From NCBI GenBank assembly GCA_947447095.1, contig CANFIL010000003.1:1-26704 (forward strand): a DNA stretch of 26,704 nt. The letters are read 5' to 3'. The notes under the pieces are model-generated. The model was not told the origin of the DNA and ran no database searches. It worked only from the letters and a program-made list of their open reading frames with translations. Origin of the DNA: Actinomycetota bacterium (lineage in GTDB: Bacteria > Actinomycetota > Actinomycetes > S36-B12 > UBA5976). The translations under genes were made by a program, and so were the position numbers. Below are positions 15,398-23,020 of this stretch, piece by piece; the stretch's first letter is position 1, and every line of letters starts with the position of its first letter.

Positions 15398-18190
15398 TTA
15401 GCCGCCGCCCTCAGTGTTACCTGAGCCCGCTGCCTTGGGATCGTGAAGTTGGTAGCGATCGATGGCTTCTTGAACGCGAGCCGAATCAATTTCTCCACGC
15501 TTGGCCAGCATGGAAAGTGTTTGTACCGTGATGCTTTCGGCATCCACCAAGAAGTGGCGACGAAGTGCACCGCGAGTATCCGACATACCCCAGCCGTCGG
15601 TACCAAGTGAAACGAAGTCGCCTGGAACCCATTCGCGAATCTGATCCTGAACTGCACGCATGTAATCCGATACGGCAATGACTGGACCATCTGTGTTTTC
15701 GAGGCGTTGCGTTACATAAGGCTTCTTTTGTTCGCCTGTTGGATTGAGCAAGTTGTGTCGATCGGTTTCAAGACCTTCACGGCGTAGTTCGTTCCATGAC
15801 GTTACTGACCACACGTCAGTGCTGACGCCCCAGTCTTCGCGCAGCAAGCGTTGTGCTTCCAGCGCCCATGGCACGGAAATGCCCGAGGCCAAAAGTTGAG
15901 CACGAGGTCCTGTTCGCTCTGCCGAAGCTTGGAACAAGTACATGCCGCGCAAGATGCCATCAACGTCAACATGCTCAGGTTCTGCAGGCTGTGAAATTGG
16001 CTCGTTATACACGGTCAAGTAGTAGTAAACGTTTTCGCTGTCCTCGCCATACATACGACGCAGACCGTCCTTGACGATGTGTGCGACTTCGTAACCGAAC
16101 GCAGGGTCGTAAACAACGACTGCGGGATTAGTTGATGCAAGAAGTGGCGAATGGCCATCTTCGTGCTGCAGGCCTTCGCCGTTCAACGTTGTGCGACCTG
16201 CGGTAGCGCCGAGCACGAATCCGCGTGCCATCTGGTCGCCCGCGAGCCAGAAAGAATCGCCAGTGCGCTGGAATCCGAACATGGAATAGAAAATGTAGAC
16301 CGGAATCATCGGCTCGTCGTGTGTTGAATACGACGTTGCTACTGCAGTCCACGATGCAACCGAACCTGCTTCGTTGATACCTTCGTGCAAAATCTGACCG
16401 ATTTCAGATTCCTTGTACGACAACATCAATTCGCGGTCCACTGACATGTACTGCTGACCGTGTGGCGAATAGATCTTGAGTGTTGGGAAGAAGCTGTCCA
16501 TTCCAAACGTGCGTGCTTCATCCGGAATGATCGGCACGATGCGGTGACCAATGTTCTTGTCGCGCAAGAGATCGCGCAACAAGCGAACGAACGCCATCGT
16601 TGTAGCGACTGACTGAGTGCCAGAACCTGTCTTGACTGCGGCATAAGCGTCGTCGCTTGGTAGCTCAAGTGGACGCGAGACAGTGCGGCGTCGTGGAACC
16701 GAGCCACCGAGTGTCGCACGACGATCCTTCAGGTACTGGATGTGTTCGTGATTTTCACCTGGATGGAAATACGGCGGCAACTTCTCGTCGATTTGCGAAT
16801 CAGTGAGTTCGATCTGAAGTGTGTCGCGGAATTCCTTGAGGTCTTCGAGCGTCAGCTTCTTCATCTGGTGCGTTGCGTTGCGACCTTCGAAGTGCGAGCC
16901 AAGTGTCCAGCCTTTGATGGTCTTGGCAAGGATGACAGTTGGTTGACCAGTGTGTGCCATGGCGGCTGCGTAGGCGGCGTACAACTTGCGATAGTCGTGG
17001 CCACCGCGCTTGAGACCCCACACTTGATCATCGGACCAGTCTTCGACCATTGCCTTAGTGCGTGGATCGCGACCAAAGAAGTTGTCGCGAACAAAGCCGC
17101 CACTTTCTGTCTTGTATGTCTGGTAGTCACCGTCTGGTGTGCGGTTCATCAAATTGACGAGTGCGCCTTCGACATCAACTGCGAGAAGTTCATCCCACTC
17201 GCGACCCCAAATGACCTTGATGACGTTCCAACCAGCTCCGCGGAAATGCGATTCAAGTTCTTGAATGATCTTGCCGTTGCCGCGCACCGGACCGTCAAGG
17301 CGCTGCAAGTTGCAGTTAATAACGAACGTCAGGTTGTCGAGCTCTTCACGGGCAGCAATACCAATTGCGCCTAGTGACTCTGGCTCGTCCATTTCGCCGT
17401 CGCCAAGGAAGGCCCACACATGCTGCTGGGAAGTGTCCTTGATGCCACGGTGATGCAAGTAGCGGTTGAAGCGAGCTTGGTAAATCGCGTTCATTGGACC
17501 AAGGCCCATGGACACAGTTGGGAACTGCCAGAAGTCCGGCATCAAACGCGGATGCGGGTAGCTCGGCAAACCGTTGGGTGCAGCAGAAAGTTCTTGACGG
17601 AAACCATCAAGTCGTTCTGGACTCAAGCGACCTTCGAGGTATGCGCGTGCGTAAGCACCAGGGGAGGCGTGACCCTGCATAAAGATTTGATCGCCGCCGC
17701 CTTCATGATCTTGACCGCGGAAGAAATGGTTGAAGCCAACTTCGTAAAGTGATGCACTCGATGCATAGGTCGAGATATGTCCACCGACACCAATGCCAGG
17801 ACGTTGTGCTCGATGCACGAGCATTGCTGCGTTCCATCGGATGTATGCGCGGATGCGGCGCTCAATGAATTCGTCACCTGGAAATTCTGGTTCACGCTCT
17901 GGCGGAATGGTGTTGATGTAGTCGGTGCTACGAAGGCTTGGAAGTCCGACATTCTTTTCAGCCGAGTGGCGAAGCATGGAAAGCATGACGTGACGTGCGC
18001 GCTGTTCACCACCGTTGGCGATGAGTGCATCGAGAGAGTCGAGCCATTCACGGGTCTCTTCGGGGTTGGCATCCACGTACTGTGTTGGCAAACCACCGGC
18101 TAAGAGTGATTCTCTCTCGGGACTCATGCGCATCCTGCTTATCTCTAGGAACCAGTCATATTCTGCTTGATAGGGCGTGGAGTGCGCCAT
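15398..18190 (-). CDS. aceE: Pyruvate dehydrogenase E1 component, homodimeric type (AceE)
   Basis: 930 aa, slightly longer than E. coli AceE. The thiamine diphosphate motif runs from GDG (263-265) to NCN (292-294), and the sequence is typical throughout (FRGQDHEGGGDQIFMQGHASPG, NGKIIQELE, HEGINEAGS, GEGLQHEDGHS, FVSLGTDGWGMSDTR). It decarboxylates pyruvate and passes the acetyl group to E2, feeding acetyl-CoA to the cycle and to the fatty acid genes downstream. ATG at 18190 without a recognisable ribosome binding site. Divergent from DUF3052, a pairing also found in Streptomyces. Confidence 0.97.
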   Translation of the reverse strand: MAHSTPYQAEYDWFLEISRMRMSPERESLLAGGLPTQYVDANPEETREWLDSLDALIANGGEQRARHVMLSMLRHSAEKNVGLPSLRSTDYINTIPPEREPEFPGDEFIERRIRAYIRWNAAMLVHRAQRPGIGVGGHISTYASSASLYEVGFNHFFRGQDHEGGGDQIFMQGHASPGAYARAYLEGRLSPERLDGFRQELSAAPNGLPSYPHPRLMPDFWQFPTVSMGLGPMNAIYQARFNRYLHHRGIKDTSQQHVWAFLGDGEMDEPESLGAIGIAAREELDNLTFVINCNLQRLDGPVRGNGKIIQELESHFRGAGWNVIKVIWGREWDELLAVDVEGALVNLMNRTPDGDYQTYKTESGGFVRDNFFGRDPRTKAMVEDWSDDQVWGLKRGGHDYRKLYAAYAAAMAHTGQPTVILAKTIKGWTLGSHFEGRNATHQMKKLTLEDLKEFRDTLQIELTDSQIDEKLPPYFHPGENHEHIQYLKDRRATLGGSVPRRRTVSRPLELPSDDAYAAVKTGSGTQSVATTMAFVRLLRDLLRDKNIGHRIVPIIPDEARTFGMDSFFPTLKIYSPHGQQYMSVDRELMLSYKESEIGQILHEGINEAGSVASWTAVATSYSTHDEPMIPVYIFYSMFGFQRTGDSFWLAGDQMARGFVLGATAGRTTLNGEGLQHEDGHSPLLASTNPAVVVYDPAFGYEVAHIVKDGLRRMYGEDSENVYYYLTVYNEPISQPAEPEHVDVDGILRGMYLFQASAERTGPRAQLLASGISVPWALEAQRLLREDWGVSTDVWSVTSWNELRREGLETDRHNLLNPTGEQKKPYVTQRLENTDGPVIAVSDYMRAVQDQIREWVPGDFVSLGTDGWGMSDTRGALRRHFLVDAESITVQTLSMLAKRGEIDSARVQEAIDRYQLHDPKAAGSGNTEGGG

Positions 18191-18272
18191 TGGAGTCCAC
18201 GTTTTGGTCTCAACTCTATTTCTTTAGCGTGTATCAGTTGCCATTTGCCTCAGAGTCAGGTGGACTAGACCC

Positions 18273-18686
18273 GTGGATGAAAACTCTGCAACCCCGAGCG
18301 GGTTGGCAGTCAAGCTTGGCTTTACCGCTGGGCAGGTCGTGCAAGAAATCGGATATGACACCGATACTGATGATGCAATTTCGGAAGCCATTCAATCTGT
18401 TGGCGAATTGGTTAACGAAGATTACGGTGACGTGGTCGATGCAGTGCTGTTGTGGTGGCGCGAAGATGACGGCGATCTTGTGGACGCCTTGGTTGACGCC
18501 TTAGGTCCACTTGCGGATCATGGCGTGATTTGGTTGATGACGCCAAAGGTTGGGCGCGCAGGACATGTCGAGCCCAGTGACATTGCTGATGCTGCGCCTA
18601 CTGCGGGTCTCCAAGTCACAAGCGCCATCAGTGCCGCTGCTGACTGGCAGGGCACTCGACTGGTGGCTCCAAAAGCACGCCGCTAA
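18273..18686 (+). CDS. DUF3052 family protein
   Basis: 137 aa. Matches the actinobacterial DUF3052 family of unknown function: LAVKLGFTAGQVVQEIGYDTDTDD at the N-terminus, the acidic EDYGDVVDAVLLWWREDDGDLVDALVDA stretch, GVIWLMTPKVGRAGHVEPSDI, and the end WQGTRLVAPKARR. Cytoplasmic, acidic. GTG start at 18273 gives the usual family N-terminus; there is no Shine-Dalgarno, and TGGACT lies six bases ahead. Its place opposite aceE and before a peroxiredoxin is conserved in actinomycetes, which hints at a shared regulatory setting but not at a function. Confidence 0.87.
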   Translation: MDENSATPSGLAVKLGFTAGQVVQEIGYDTDTDDAISEAIQSVGELVNEDYGDVVDAVLLWWREDDGDLVDALVDALGPLADHGVIWLMTPKVGRAGHVEPSDIADAAPTAGLQVTSAISAAADWQGTRLVAPKARR

Positions 18687-18732
18687 GTTGTAACTGTCTT
18701 TCCATTAACTACTGACTAGATATAGAGGAACC

Positions 18733-19194
18733 ATGGCACTCGAAATTGGCCAAGAAGCACCAGACTTCACGTTGAAGAATCAATTCGGCGAAGAAGTAAC
18801 ACTGTCGAGCTTCCGCGGCGAAAAGAACGTCGTACTGGTTTTTTACCCAATGGCATTCACTGGCATTTGCACTGGCGAACTCTGCGAGATTCGTGACCGT
18901 AGCGTTGACTTCGTGTCTGACGATGTACAGATCCTGGGCATCTCATGCGACACCACTGCAAGCCTCAAGGCATTCGCAGAACAAGAAGGCTTGCAGTACC
19001 CGTTGCTCAGCGACTTCTGGCCACATGGTGCAGTCTCACAGGCTTACGATTCGTTCTTCCCAGATCGCGGCTTCTCGCTTCGTGGAACATTCATCATCGA
19101 CAAGCAGGGCATCCTTCGTTGGTCAGTAGTGAATAGCCCCGGCGATGCCCGTAACTCGGACGAGTACAAGGCCGCGTTAGCTGAACTGTCCTAG
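18733..19194 (+). CDS. ahpE: AhpE-type peroxiredoxin
   Basis: 153 aa, the same length as M. tuberculosis AhpE. Peroxidatic C46 lies in PMAFTGICTGEL, with T43 and R117 (SLRGTFIID) completing the active site. It reduces hydroperoxides in the cytoplasm. Unlike the one-Cys M. tuberculosis enzyme it has C51, giving C-x4-C, the spacing of the resolving Cys in PrxQ/Bcp; a third Cys, C72, is also present. Ribosome binding site GAGGA before the ATG. Followed by two hairpins, the second a terminator. Confidence 0.93.
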   Translation: MALEIGQEAPDFTLKNQFGEEVTLSSFRGEKNVVLVFYPMAFTGICTGELCEIRDRSVDFVSDDVQILGISCDTTASLKAFAEQEGLQYPLLSDFWPHGAVSQAYDSFFPDRGFSLRGTFIIDKQGILRWSVVNSPGDARNSDEYKAALAELS

Positions 19195-19202
19195 GTCAAT
19201 AG

Positions 19203-19221
19203 CCGCATTTTCAAGATGCGG
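19203..19221 (+). other. Short hairpin just after the ahpE stop
   Basis: CCGCAT (19203-19208) pairs with ATGCGG (19216-19221), loop of seven. No T-run follows, so it is not a terminator by itself; it may protect the 3' end together with the terminator 27 bases further on. Confidence 0.4.
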
Positions 19222-19247
19222 ACTTGCTAGAACTGGTGTGAAATTAG

Positions 19248-19295
19248 AAAGTCACGTACCTGGGTAGACCCGAGACTTCCAGGTGCGTGACTTTT
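19248..19295 (+). terminator. Rho-independent terminator after ahpE
   Basis: A 16-bp stem with one G-T wobble (AAAGTCACGTACCTGG at 19248-19263 against CCAGGTGCGTGACTTT at 19279-19294), loop of 15, then a run of T. Confidence 0.9.
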
Positions 19296-19312
19296 TCACT
19301 GCTGACCCCGAT

Positions 19313-19341
19313 TTCACAGATTTCGGATGATTAGGTATCTT
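19313..19341 (+). promoter_or_regulatory. Promoter of tRNA-Val
   Basis: TTCACA (19313-19318) and TATCTT (19336-19341) separated by exactly 17 bp, placing the transcription start about seven bases downstream, some eight bases before the mature tRNA. Confidence 0.75.
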
Positions 19342-19355
19342 TATGAATGCACGTC

Positions 19356-19432
19356 GGGCGCTTAGCTCAGTTGGCTAGAGCATCTCGTTTACACCGAGAG
19401 GGTCAGGGGTTCGAGTCCCTTAGCGCCCACCA
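19356..19432 (+). tRNA. tRNA-Val (anticodon UAC)
   Basis: 77 bases including an encoded CCA. Acceptor stem GGGCGCT pairs with AGCGCCC, D arm TAGCTCAGTTGGCTAGAGC, anticodon stem TCTCG/CGAGA with loop TTTACAC giving anticodon TAC, T arm GGGGTTCGAGTCCC. Own promoter in front and own terminator behind, so it is a single-gene unit. Confidence 0.97.
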
Positions 19433-19440
19433 CATAAATC

Positions 19441-19463
19441 ACCTCCCTCAGGGGAGGTTTTTT
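19441..19463 (+). terminator. Rho-independent terminator after tRNA-Val
   Basis: Seven-base-pair stem ACCTCCC (19441-19447) with GGGAGGT (19452-19458), loop of four, followed by six T. Confidence 0.9.
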
Positions 19464-19477
19464 ATTTGCCTCGCCTT

Positions 19478-19507
19478 ATACACATGACTGGTGTATGCTA
19501 TGTGTAT
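19478..19507 (+). promoter_or_regulatory. vapBC promoter and candidate autoregulatory operator
   Basis: The -10 box TATGCT (19494-19499) is followed by six bases and the vapB ATG, a leaderless layout. Around it are ATACAC (19478-19483) in inverted orientation to GTGTAT (19491-19496), and a further GTGTAT at 19502-19507, 11 bp on and running into the start codon. VapB dimers in VapBC complexes usually bind such inverted repeats over their own promoter. Confidence 0.6.
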
Positions 19508-19739
19508 GAGTCGCACAAACATTGATTTACCTGACGACGATGTCGCTGAACTAATGCGTCGTTTTGATTTGCCCACCAAGAAAAGCGCGGTTGAATTCGC
19601 GCTTAAGCGTGTGCTTGAAATGACAGATCAGATGAAAGCACTGGACGACGCCTTTGGCATCGGATGGGATGGCGATTTGAATGCACTGCGCCAGGATCAC
19701 AATGGAATGGATCTCGATGAGCCAAAAATTTCTGCTTGA
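19506..19739 (+). CDS. vapB: VapB-family antitoxin
   Basis: 77 aa. The N-terminal MSRTNIDLPDDDVAELMRRFDLPTKKSAVEFALKRVLE is the DUF2191/VapB ribbon-helix-helix DNA-binding domain; the C-terminal half would wrap around the toxin. I start it at ATG 19506, which follows a -10 box by six bases and gives the family N-terminus; in-frame starts at 19491 and 19500 are possible but lie in the operator. Overlaps vapC by 23 bases. Confidence 0.88.
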   Translation: MSRTNIDLPDDDVAELMRRFDLPTKKSAVEFALKRVLEMTDQMKALDDAFGIGWDGDLNALRQDHNGMDLDEPKISA

Positions 19740-20133
19740 TTCATCGGTGTGGGTAAATTTCCTCAAGGGAGACGTGCCAACGAGGACGACGATCAACAAA
19801 GCAGTATCTGACGGATATGTGATTTCGAATTGCGGCCCTGTTGTTATGGAAGTTCTTTCAGGCTCACGTATTCATGAAGAAAGCAGAGTGACATCCATGC
19901 TGGATAGCTTTTTGACTCTGTCGCATGACATACATGCTGATTATCGAACTGCCGGAATCATGTATCGAGAATTGCGACGAAAAGGTGTCACGGTCAAGGG
20001 CTCGATGGATTGTTTGATCGCTGTTATTGCCATGAACCACGACGATGTGACGCTCATTCACGACGATCAAGACTTCGAGCTCATTGCTCAGCACTTTGAC
20101 CTCAAACAAGAACGCTGGGCACGCGCGGCCTAA
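19717..20133 (+). CDS. vapC: VapC-family PIN-domain toxin ribonuclease
   Basis: 138 aa PIN domain. Acidic metal-binding residues are visible: D8 (LLDSSVWVNFL), the E in VVMEVLSG, D in KGSMDCLIAVIA and D in HDDQDFELI. Such toxins cleave RNA, often tRNA, when freed from VapB. Starts inside vapB (ATG 19717) as is common for coupled toxin-antitoxin pairs. All key residues are intact, so the toxin appears functional. It sits right after tRNA-Val, but no duplicated tRNA end is seen. Confidence 0.9.
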   Translation: MSQKFLLDSSVWVNFLKGDVPTRTTINKAVSDGYVISNCGPVVMEVLSGSRIHEESRVTSMLDSFLTLSHDIHADYRTAGIMYRELRRKGVTVKGSMDCLIAVIAMNHDDVTLIHDDQDFELIAQHFDLKQERWARAA

Positions 20134-20142
20134 TGGGGGTAG

Positions 20143-20190
20143 TTGACAGGGAGCGCATTGCCGAGTTAGATTTAGTTGAACGTTCAACTA
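20143..20190 (+). promoter_or_regulatory. Promoter and perfect 18-bp palindromic operator of the dioxygenase gene
   Basis: TTGACA (20143-20148) and TAGATT (20167-20172) with an 18-bp spacer. Directly after the -10 box comes TAGTTGAACGTTCAACTA (20173-20190), a perfect palindrome that would cover the transcription start. The core TTGAACGTTCAA resembles MarR-family sites. No MarR gene is in this window. Confidence 0.8.
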
Positions 20191-20204
20191 CTTAGGATGA
20201 AGCA

Positions 20205-20996
20205 ATGAGCGAAATTCTCGAGGCCAAGATGCCCGCCTTGTACATCGGTCATGGCGCACCTTTGCTCCTGGATGATCCAGTGTGGACCTCTCAGCTCAAG
20301 GATCTGGCTAAAACTATTGAGACGCCCAAGGCAATCCTTATTGTTTCTGCCCACTGGGAATCTGCTCCACTCATGCTGGGTGCAACTGATTTTGGTGCGC
20401 CATTGATTTACGACTTCGGAGGTTTTGATCCGAAGTATTACAACATTCAATACAAGACGCCCGATTCAGCGGCTCTGGCGCAGTTGGTTCATTCAGTCCT
20501 CGGGGATAACCAGAACGCTGTTGATAACAAGAGTCGCGGTCTTGATCATGGCGCTTACGTGCCGTTACTGACGATGTACCCAGAAGCCAACATTCCGGTG
20601 TTGCAGATGTCGATCCCGACGCACAACCCGATGGAGCTGTACAAACTTGGCCAACGCCTCGCGCCACTTCGCGATCATGGTGTGCTGATTGTCGGCAGCG
20701 GTTTCTTGACGCACGGTTTGCCGTATCTCAAAGAATTTCGCATTGAAGCAACGCCACCAACGTGGAGTGTTGATTTTGATCAATGGGCGCAAGAAGCGAT
20801 GCACCGTGCTGACCTTGACTCGCTAATGAACTATAAGGAACTTGCACCAGGCATGCCGTATGCGCATCCCACGGTGGAGCATCTTTCGCCAATTTTCGTG
20901 ACTCTGGGTGCGGCGTCAGATGCCAACATTGCACCCGATGTCGTGATTGACGGTTACTGGATGGGACTTGCGAAAACTTCGATCCAAGTCGCCTAG
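20205..20996 (+). CDS. LigB-superfamily class III extradiol dioxygenase, DODA type (YgiD-like)
   Basis: 263 aa, the length of DODA-type single-domain members. Likely metal-binding histidines are H16 (YIGHGAPLL), H50 (VSAHWES) and H226 (HPTVEHLSP); H115 (GLDHGAYVPL) and H170 also lie in conserved blocks. Family members open catechol rings, for example 4,5-cleavage of DOPA; bacterial YgiD-like enzymes often have unknown natural substrates. AGGA before the ATG is the ribosome binding site. It stands alone in its unit, behind a promoter with a strong repressor-type palindrome, so it is probably induced, plausibly by quinone or aromatic compounds (inference). Confidence 0.9.
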   Translation: MSEILEAKMPALYIGHGAPLLLDDPVWTSQLKDLAKTIETPKAILIVSAHWESAPLMLGATDFGAPLIYDFGGFDPKYYNIQYKTPDSAALAQLVHSVLGDNQNAVDNKSRGLDHGAYVPLLTMYPEANIPVLQMSIPTHNPMELYKLGQRLAPLRDHGVLIVGSGFLTHGLPYLKEFRIEATPPTWSVDFDQWAQEAMHRADLDSLMNYKELAPGMPYAHPTVEHLSPIFVTLGAASDANIAPDVVIDGYWMGLAKTSIQVA

Positions 20997-21060
20997 TTCG
21001 CTTCGGGGTAGGGTGGAGTCACACCAGATCCTTGGTGGCTAACTCAATGAGGTGACGATC

Positions 21061-21807
21061 GTGGCCGTTAACGCATCCGCGGAACAGCAACAAGCGCTGC
21101 TGGACGTGCAGGCAATCGACACGAAACTCCTCCAGGTTGCCCATCGCCGTAAGGGAATTGCCGAAGTTCAACAGGCTCATGATTTAGAAGTCCAACTTGG
21201 GTCCATCGACATGAAGATCGTTGCGGCCATTACTGAAGTGTCGGATCTCGATCTTGATCGAGCGAAGGCCGAAGCTGATGTTGAGCAGGTTGTCAATCGC
21301 GCTAATCGAGACAAAGAGCGAATGGATTCTGGTTCGGTCAGCGCCAAAGATCTTTCTGGTCTACAAAGTGAGCTTGAGTCGCTAGCAAAGCGCCAAAGTG
21401 AACTTGAAGACGTAGAGCTCGAAATCATGCAGAATCTCGAAGAAGCCCGCGCCTCGCATGAAGCGCTCAAAGTTCAGCGAGAGTCGGTTGAAGCTGAACT
21501 TCGTGACGTTGAAGGCAAGCGCGATGAACAATTGAACCAGTTGGCCGCGCAAGAGCAAGAATTGAATGAGCAAAAGAAGTCAGTTGCTGCCAACTTGCCA
21601 GCAGATTTAGTGGCTCTGTACGACAAAGTTCGCGAAGATCAAGGTGGCGTTGGTGCTGCATTGTTGCAACATGGTGAATGCAAAGGTTGTCACATCGCGC
21701 TTGACTCCGATGAACTTAACCGCATCCGCAATCTCGCGAGCGAAGTTGTTGTTCGATGCGAGCAGTGCCGTCGCATTTTGATTCGTACCGCGGAGTCCGG
21801 TCTGTGA
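21061..21807 (+). CDS. C4 zinc-ribbon coiled-coil protein (COG1579/DUF164)
   Basis: 248 aa. Residues about 5-180 are a long heptad-rich coiled coil (many E, L, Q and A); the end holds a zinc ribbon with C207, C210, C233 and C236 (CKGC and CEQC). Such proteins probably bind nucleic acid, but no function is established in this group. I prefer the GTG at 21061, six bases after AGGTG, to the GTG at 21052. The stop overlaps the RNase HI start (GTGA), and in actinomycetes these two genes are often neighbours. Confidence 0.87.
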   Translation: MAVNASAEQQQALLDVQAIDTKLLQVAHRRKGIAEVQQAHDLEVQLGSIDMKIVAAITEVSDLDLDRAKAEADVEQVVNRANRDKERMDSGSVSAKDLSGLQSELESLAKRQSELEDVELEIMQNLEEARASHEALKVQRESVEAELRDVEGKRDEQLNQLAAQEQELNEQKKSVAANLPADLVALYDKVREDQGGVGAALLQHGECKGCHIALDSDELNRIRNLASEVVVRCEQCRRILIRTAESGL

Positions 21808-22241
21808 CACGTTTTATCGTCGAAGCTGACGGTGCGTCACGGGGCAATCCAGGTGATGCCTCGTACGGCACCGTGATTCTGCATGGTGAAACTGGGGAAG
21901 TCGTTGCTGAACGCGCTGGTGTTTTGGGGCATGCGACTAACAATGTCGCCGAGTACAACGGACTTGTCGCGGCACTCGAGTTCATCGCATCCGTTGACTC
22001 GGATGCCATCGTCGAAGTGCGCATGGATAGCAAGCTTGTTGTTGAACAGATGAGCGGTCGTTGGAAAATTAAGCACCCAGACATGCAATCGCTGGCTATC
22101 CGAGCTCGCCAGATCTTGCCCGTGGGGAATGTGACCTACACCTGGATTCCTCGAGAAGACAACAAGCGTGCAGATGCGCTAGCCAATGAGGCCCTCGATA
22201 CGCACCTTTCTGGTGGCTCTGGAATTATCGAGCGTCCATAA
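21804..22241 (+). CDS. Ribonuclease HI family protein
   Basis: 145 aa. Active-site acids are visible in order: D9 (VEADGASRGNPG), the E in NNVAEYNGL, D in VRMDSKLVVEQM and D in NKRADALANEAL. It degrades the RNA strand of RNA-DNA hybrids. In mycobacteria the equivalent domain is fused to a CobC-like phosphatase; here it is single. GTG start at 21804 inside the previous stop codon; the TAA stop overlaps the YaaA ATG (TAATG), so the three genes form one coupled operon. Confidence 0.93.
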   Translation: MTRFIVEADGASRGNPGDASYGTVILHGETGEVVAERAGVLGHATNNVAEYNGLVAALEFIASVDSDAIVEVRMDSKLVVEQMSGRWKIKHPDMQSLAIRARQILPVGNVTYTWIPREDNKRADALANEALDTHLSGGSGIIERP

Positions 22242-23020
22242 TGTCGATAATCCTGTTGCCGCCTTCTGAAGGTAAGACGTCGGCAGAGGGAAAATCAAAA
22301 CTGCAACTGTCGAAGCTGTCCTTTTCGGAACTCTCTCCTCTGCGAGAGAAAACAATCGGCGGATTAATCGCACTGAGCAATGGATCGCCGGCGAAGGCAC
22401 GAACGACTCTAGGCGTCAGCGCTAAGCAAGATTGGGAAATCGAACGTAATCAGATCTTGCTTACCGCTCCTGTTGCTCCAGCGTGGCAGATTTATACCGG
22501 TGTGCTGTACGACGCGATCGGATTTTCGTCCCTAACTGCGGCGCAGATGAAAAAGTTAACGACCATGACTTTCGTGCAGTCCGCTCTTTTCGGATTGATT
22601 TCACTTGCCGATAACATCCCTGCGTATCGTTTGTCGGGAGATACGACTCTGCCCAAAGTGGGAACGATGTCTTCTGTTTGGGCAAAGTCAACTACTGAGA
22701 TTTTGTCGGATCGAGAGGAACTCATCATTGATCTGCGTTCAGGCATGTATGTGAAGCTCGGCCCCATTCCTTCGGGAGCCAATGCGGTGTTTCCAAAGAT
22801 TCTGCAACGCATGCCTTCGGGGCCACCAAAAGTTGTATCGCACCACAACAAGGCAACTAAGGGTCGTATTGTTCGAGCGATTGTCGAATCCCGAGGTGCA
22901 ATAAAGAGTGTTGAACAATTGGGTTCGGTTATTTCGGCTCTTGGTGCTGATGTCGTCGTGAAGAAGGCTTCGAAGTCTGGGGGACCAGTGACGATGGAAG
23001 TTGTTGTCGACGTTCTTTAG
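22241..23020 (+). CDS. yaaA: YaaA-family peroxide stress protein (DUF328)
   Basis: 259 aa. Family hallmarks: MSIILLPPSEGKT at the start, AWQIYTGVLYDAIGF, the YRLSGDTTLPKVG-like block and VVSHHNKATKGRIVRAIVESRG near the end. In E. coli YaaA lowers intracellular free iron and DNA damage during peroxide stress. Its start overlaps the RNase HI stop. The gene ends flush against the convergent Lrp-type gene, with no base between the stop codons and no terminator. Confidence 0.9.
   Translation: MSIILLPPSEGKTSAEGKSKLQLSKLSFSELSPLREKTIGGLIALSNGSPAKARTTLGVSAKQDWEIERNQILLTAPVAPAWQIYTGVLYDAIGFSSLTAAQMKKLTTMTFVQSALFGLISLADNIPAYRLSGDTTLPKVGTMSSVWAKSTTEILSDREELIIDLRSGMYVKLGPIPSGANAVFPKILQRMPSGPPKVVSHHNKATKGRIVRAIVESRGAIKSVEQLGSVISALGADVVVKKASKSGGPVTMEVVVDVL

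Noticed and set aside
16742..17374. 210-aa open frame on the plus strand opposite aceE
   Set aside because: Antisense to the catalytic core of AceE, with no recognisable domain and no ribosome binding site or promoter.
19356..20133. tRNA-Val plus VapBC as the edge of an integrated island
   Set aside because: No integrase and no second copy of the tRNA 3' end are seen, and the following genes are ordinary; VapBC pairs often stand alone.
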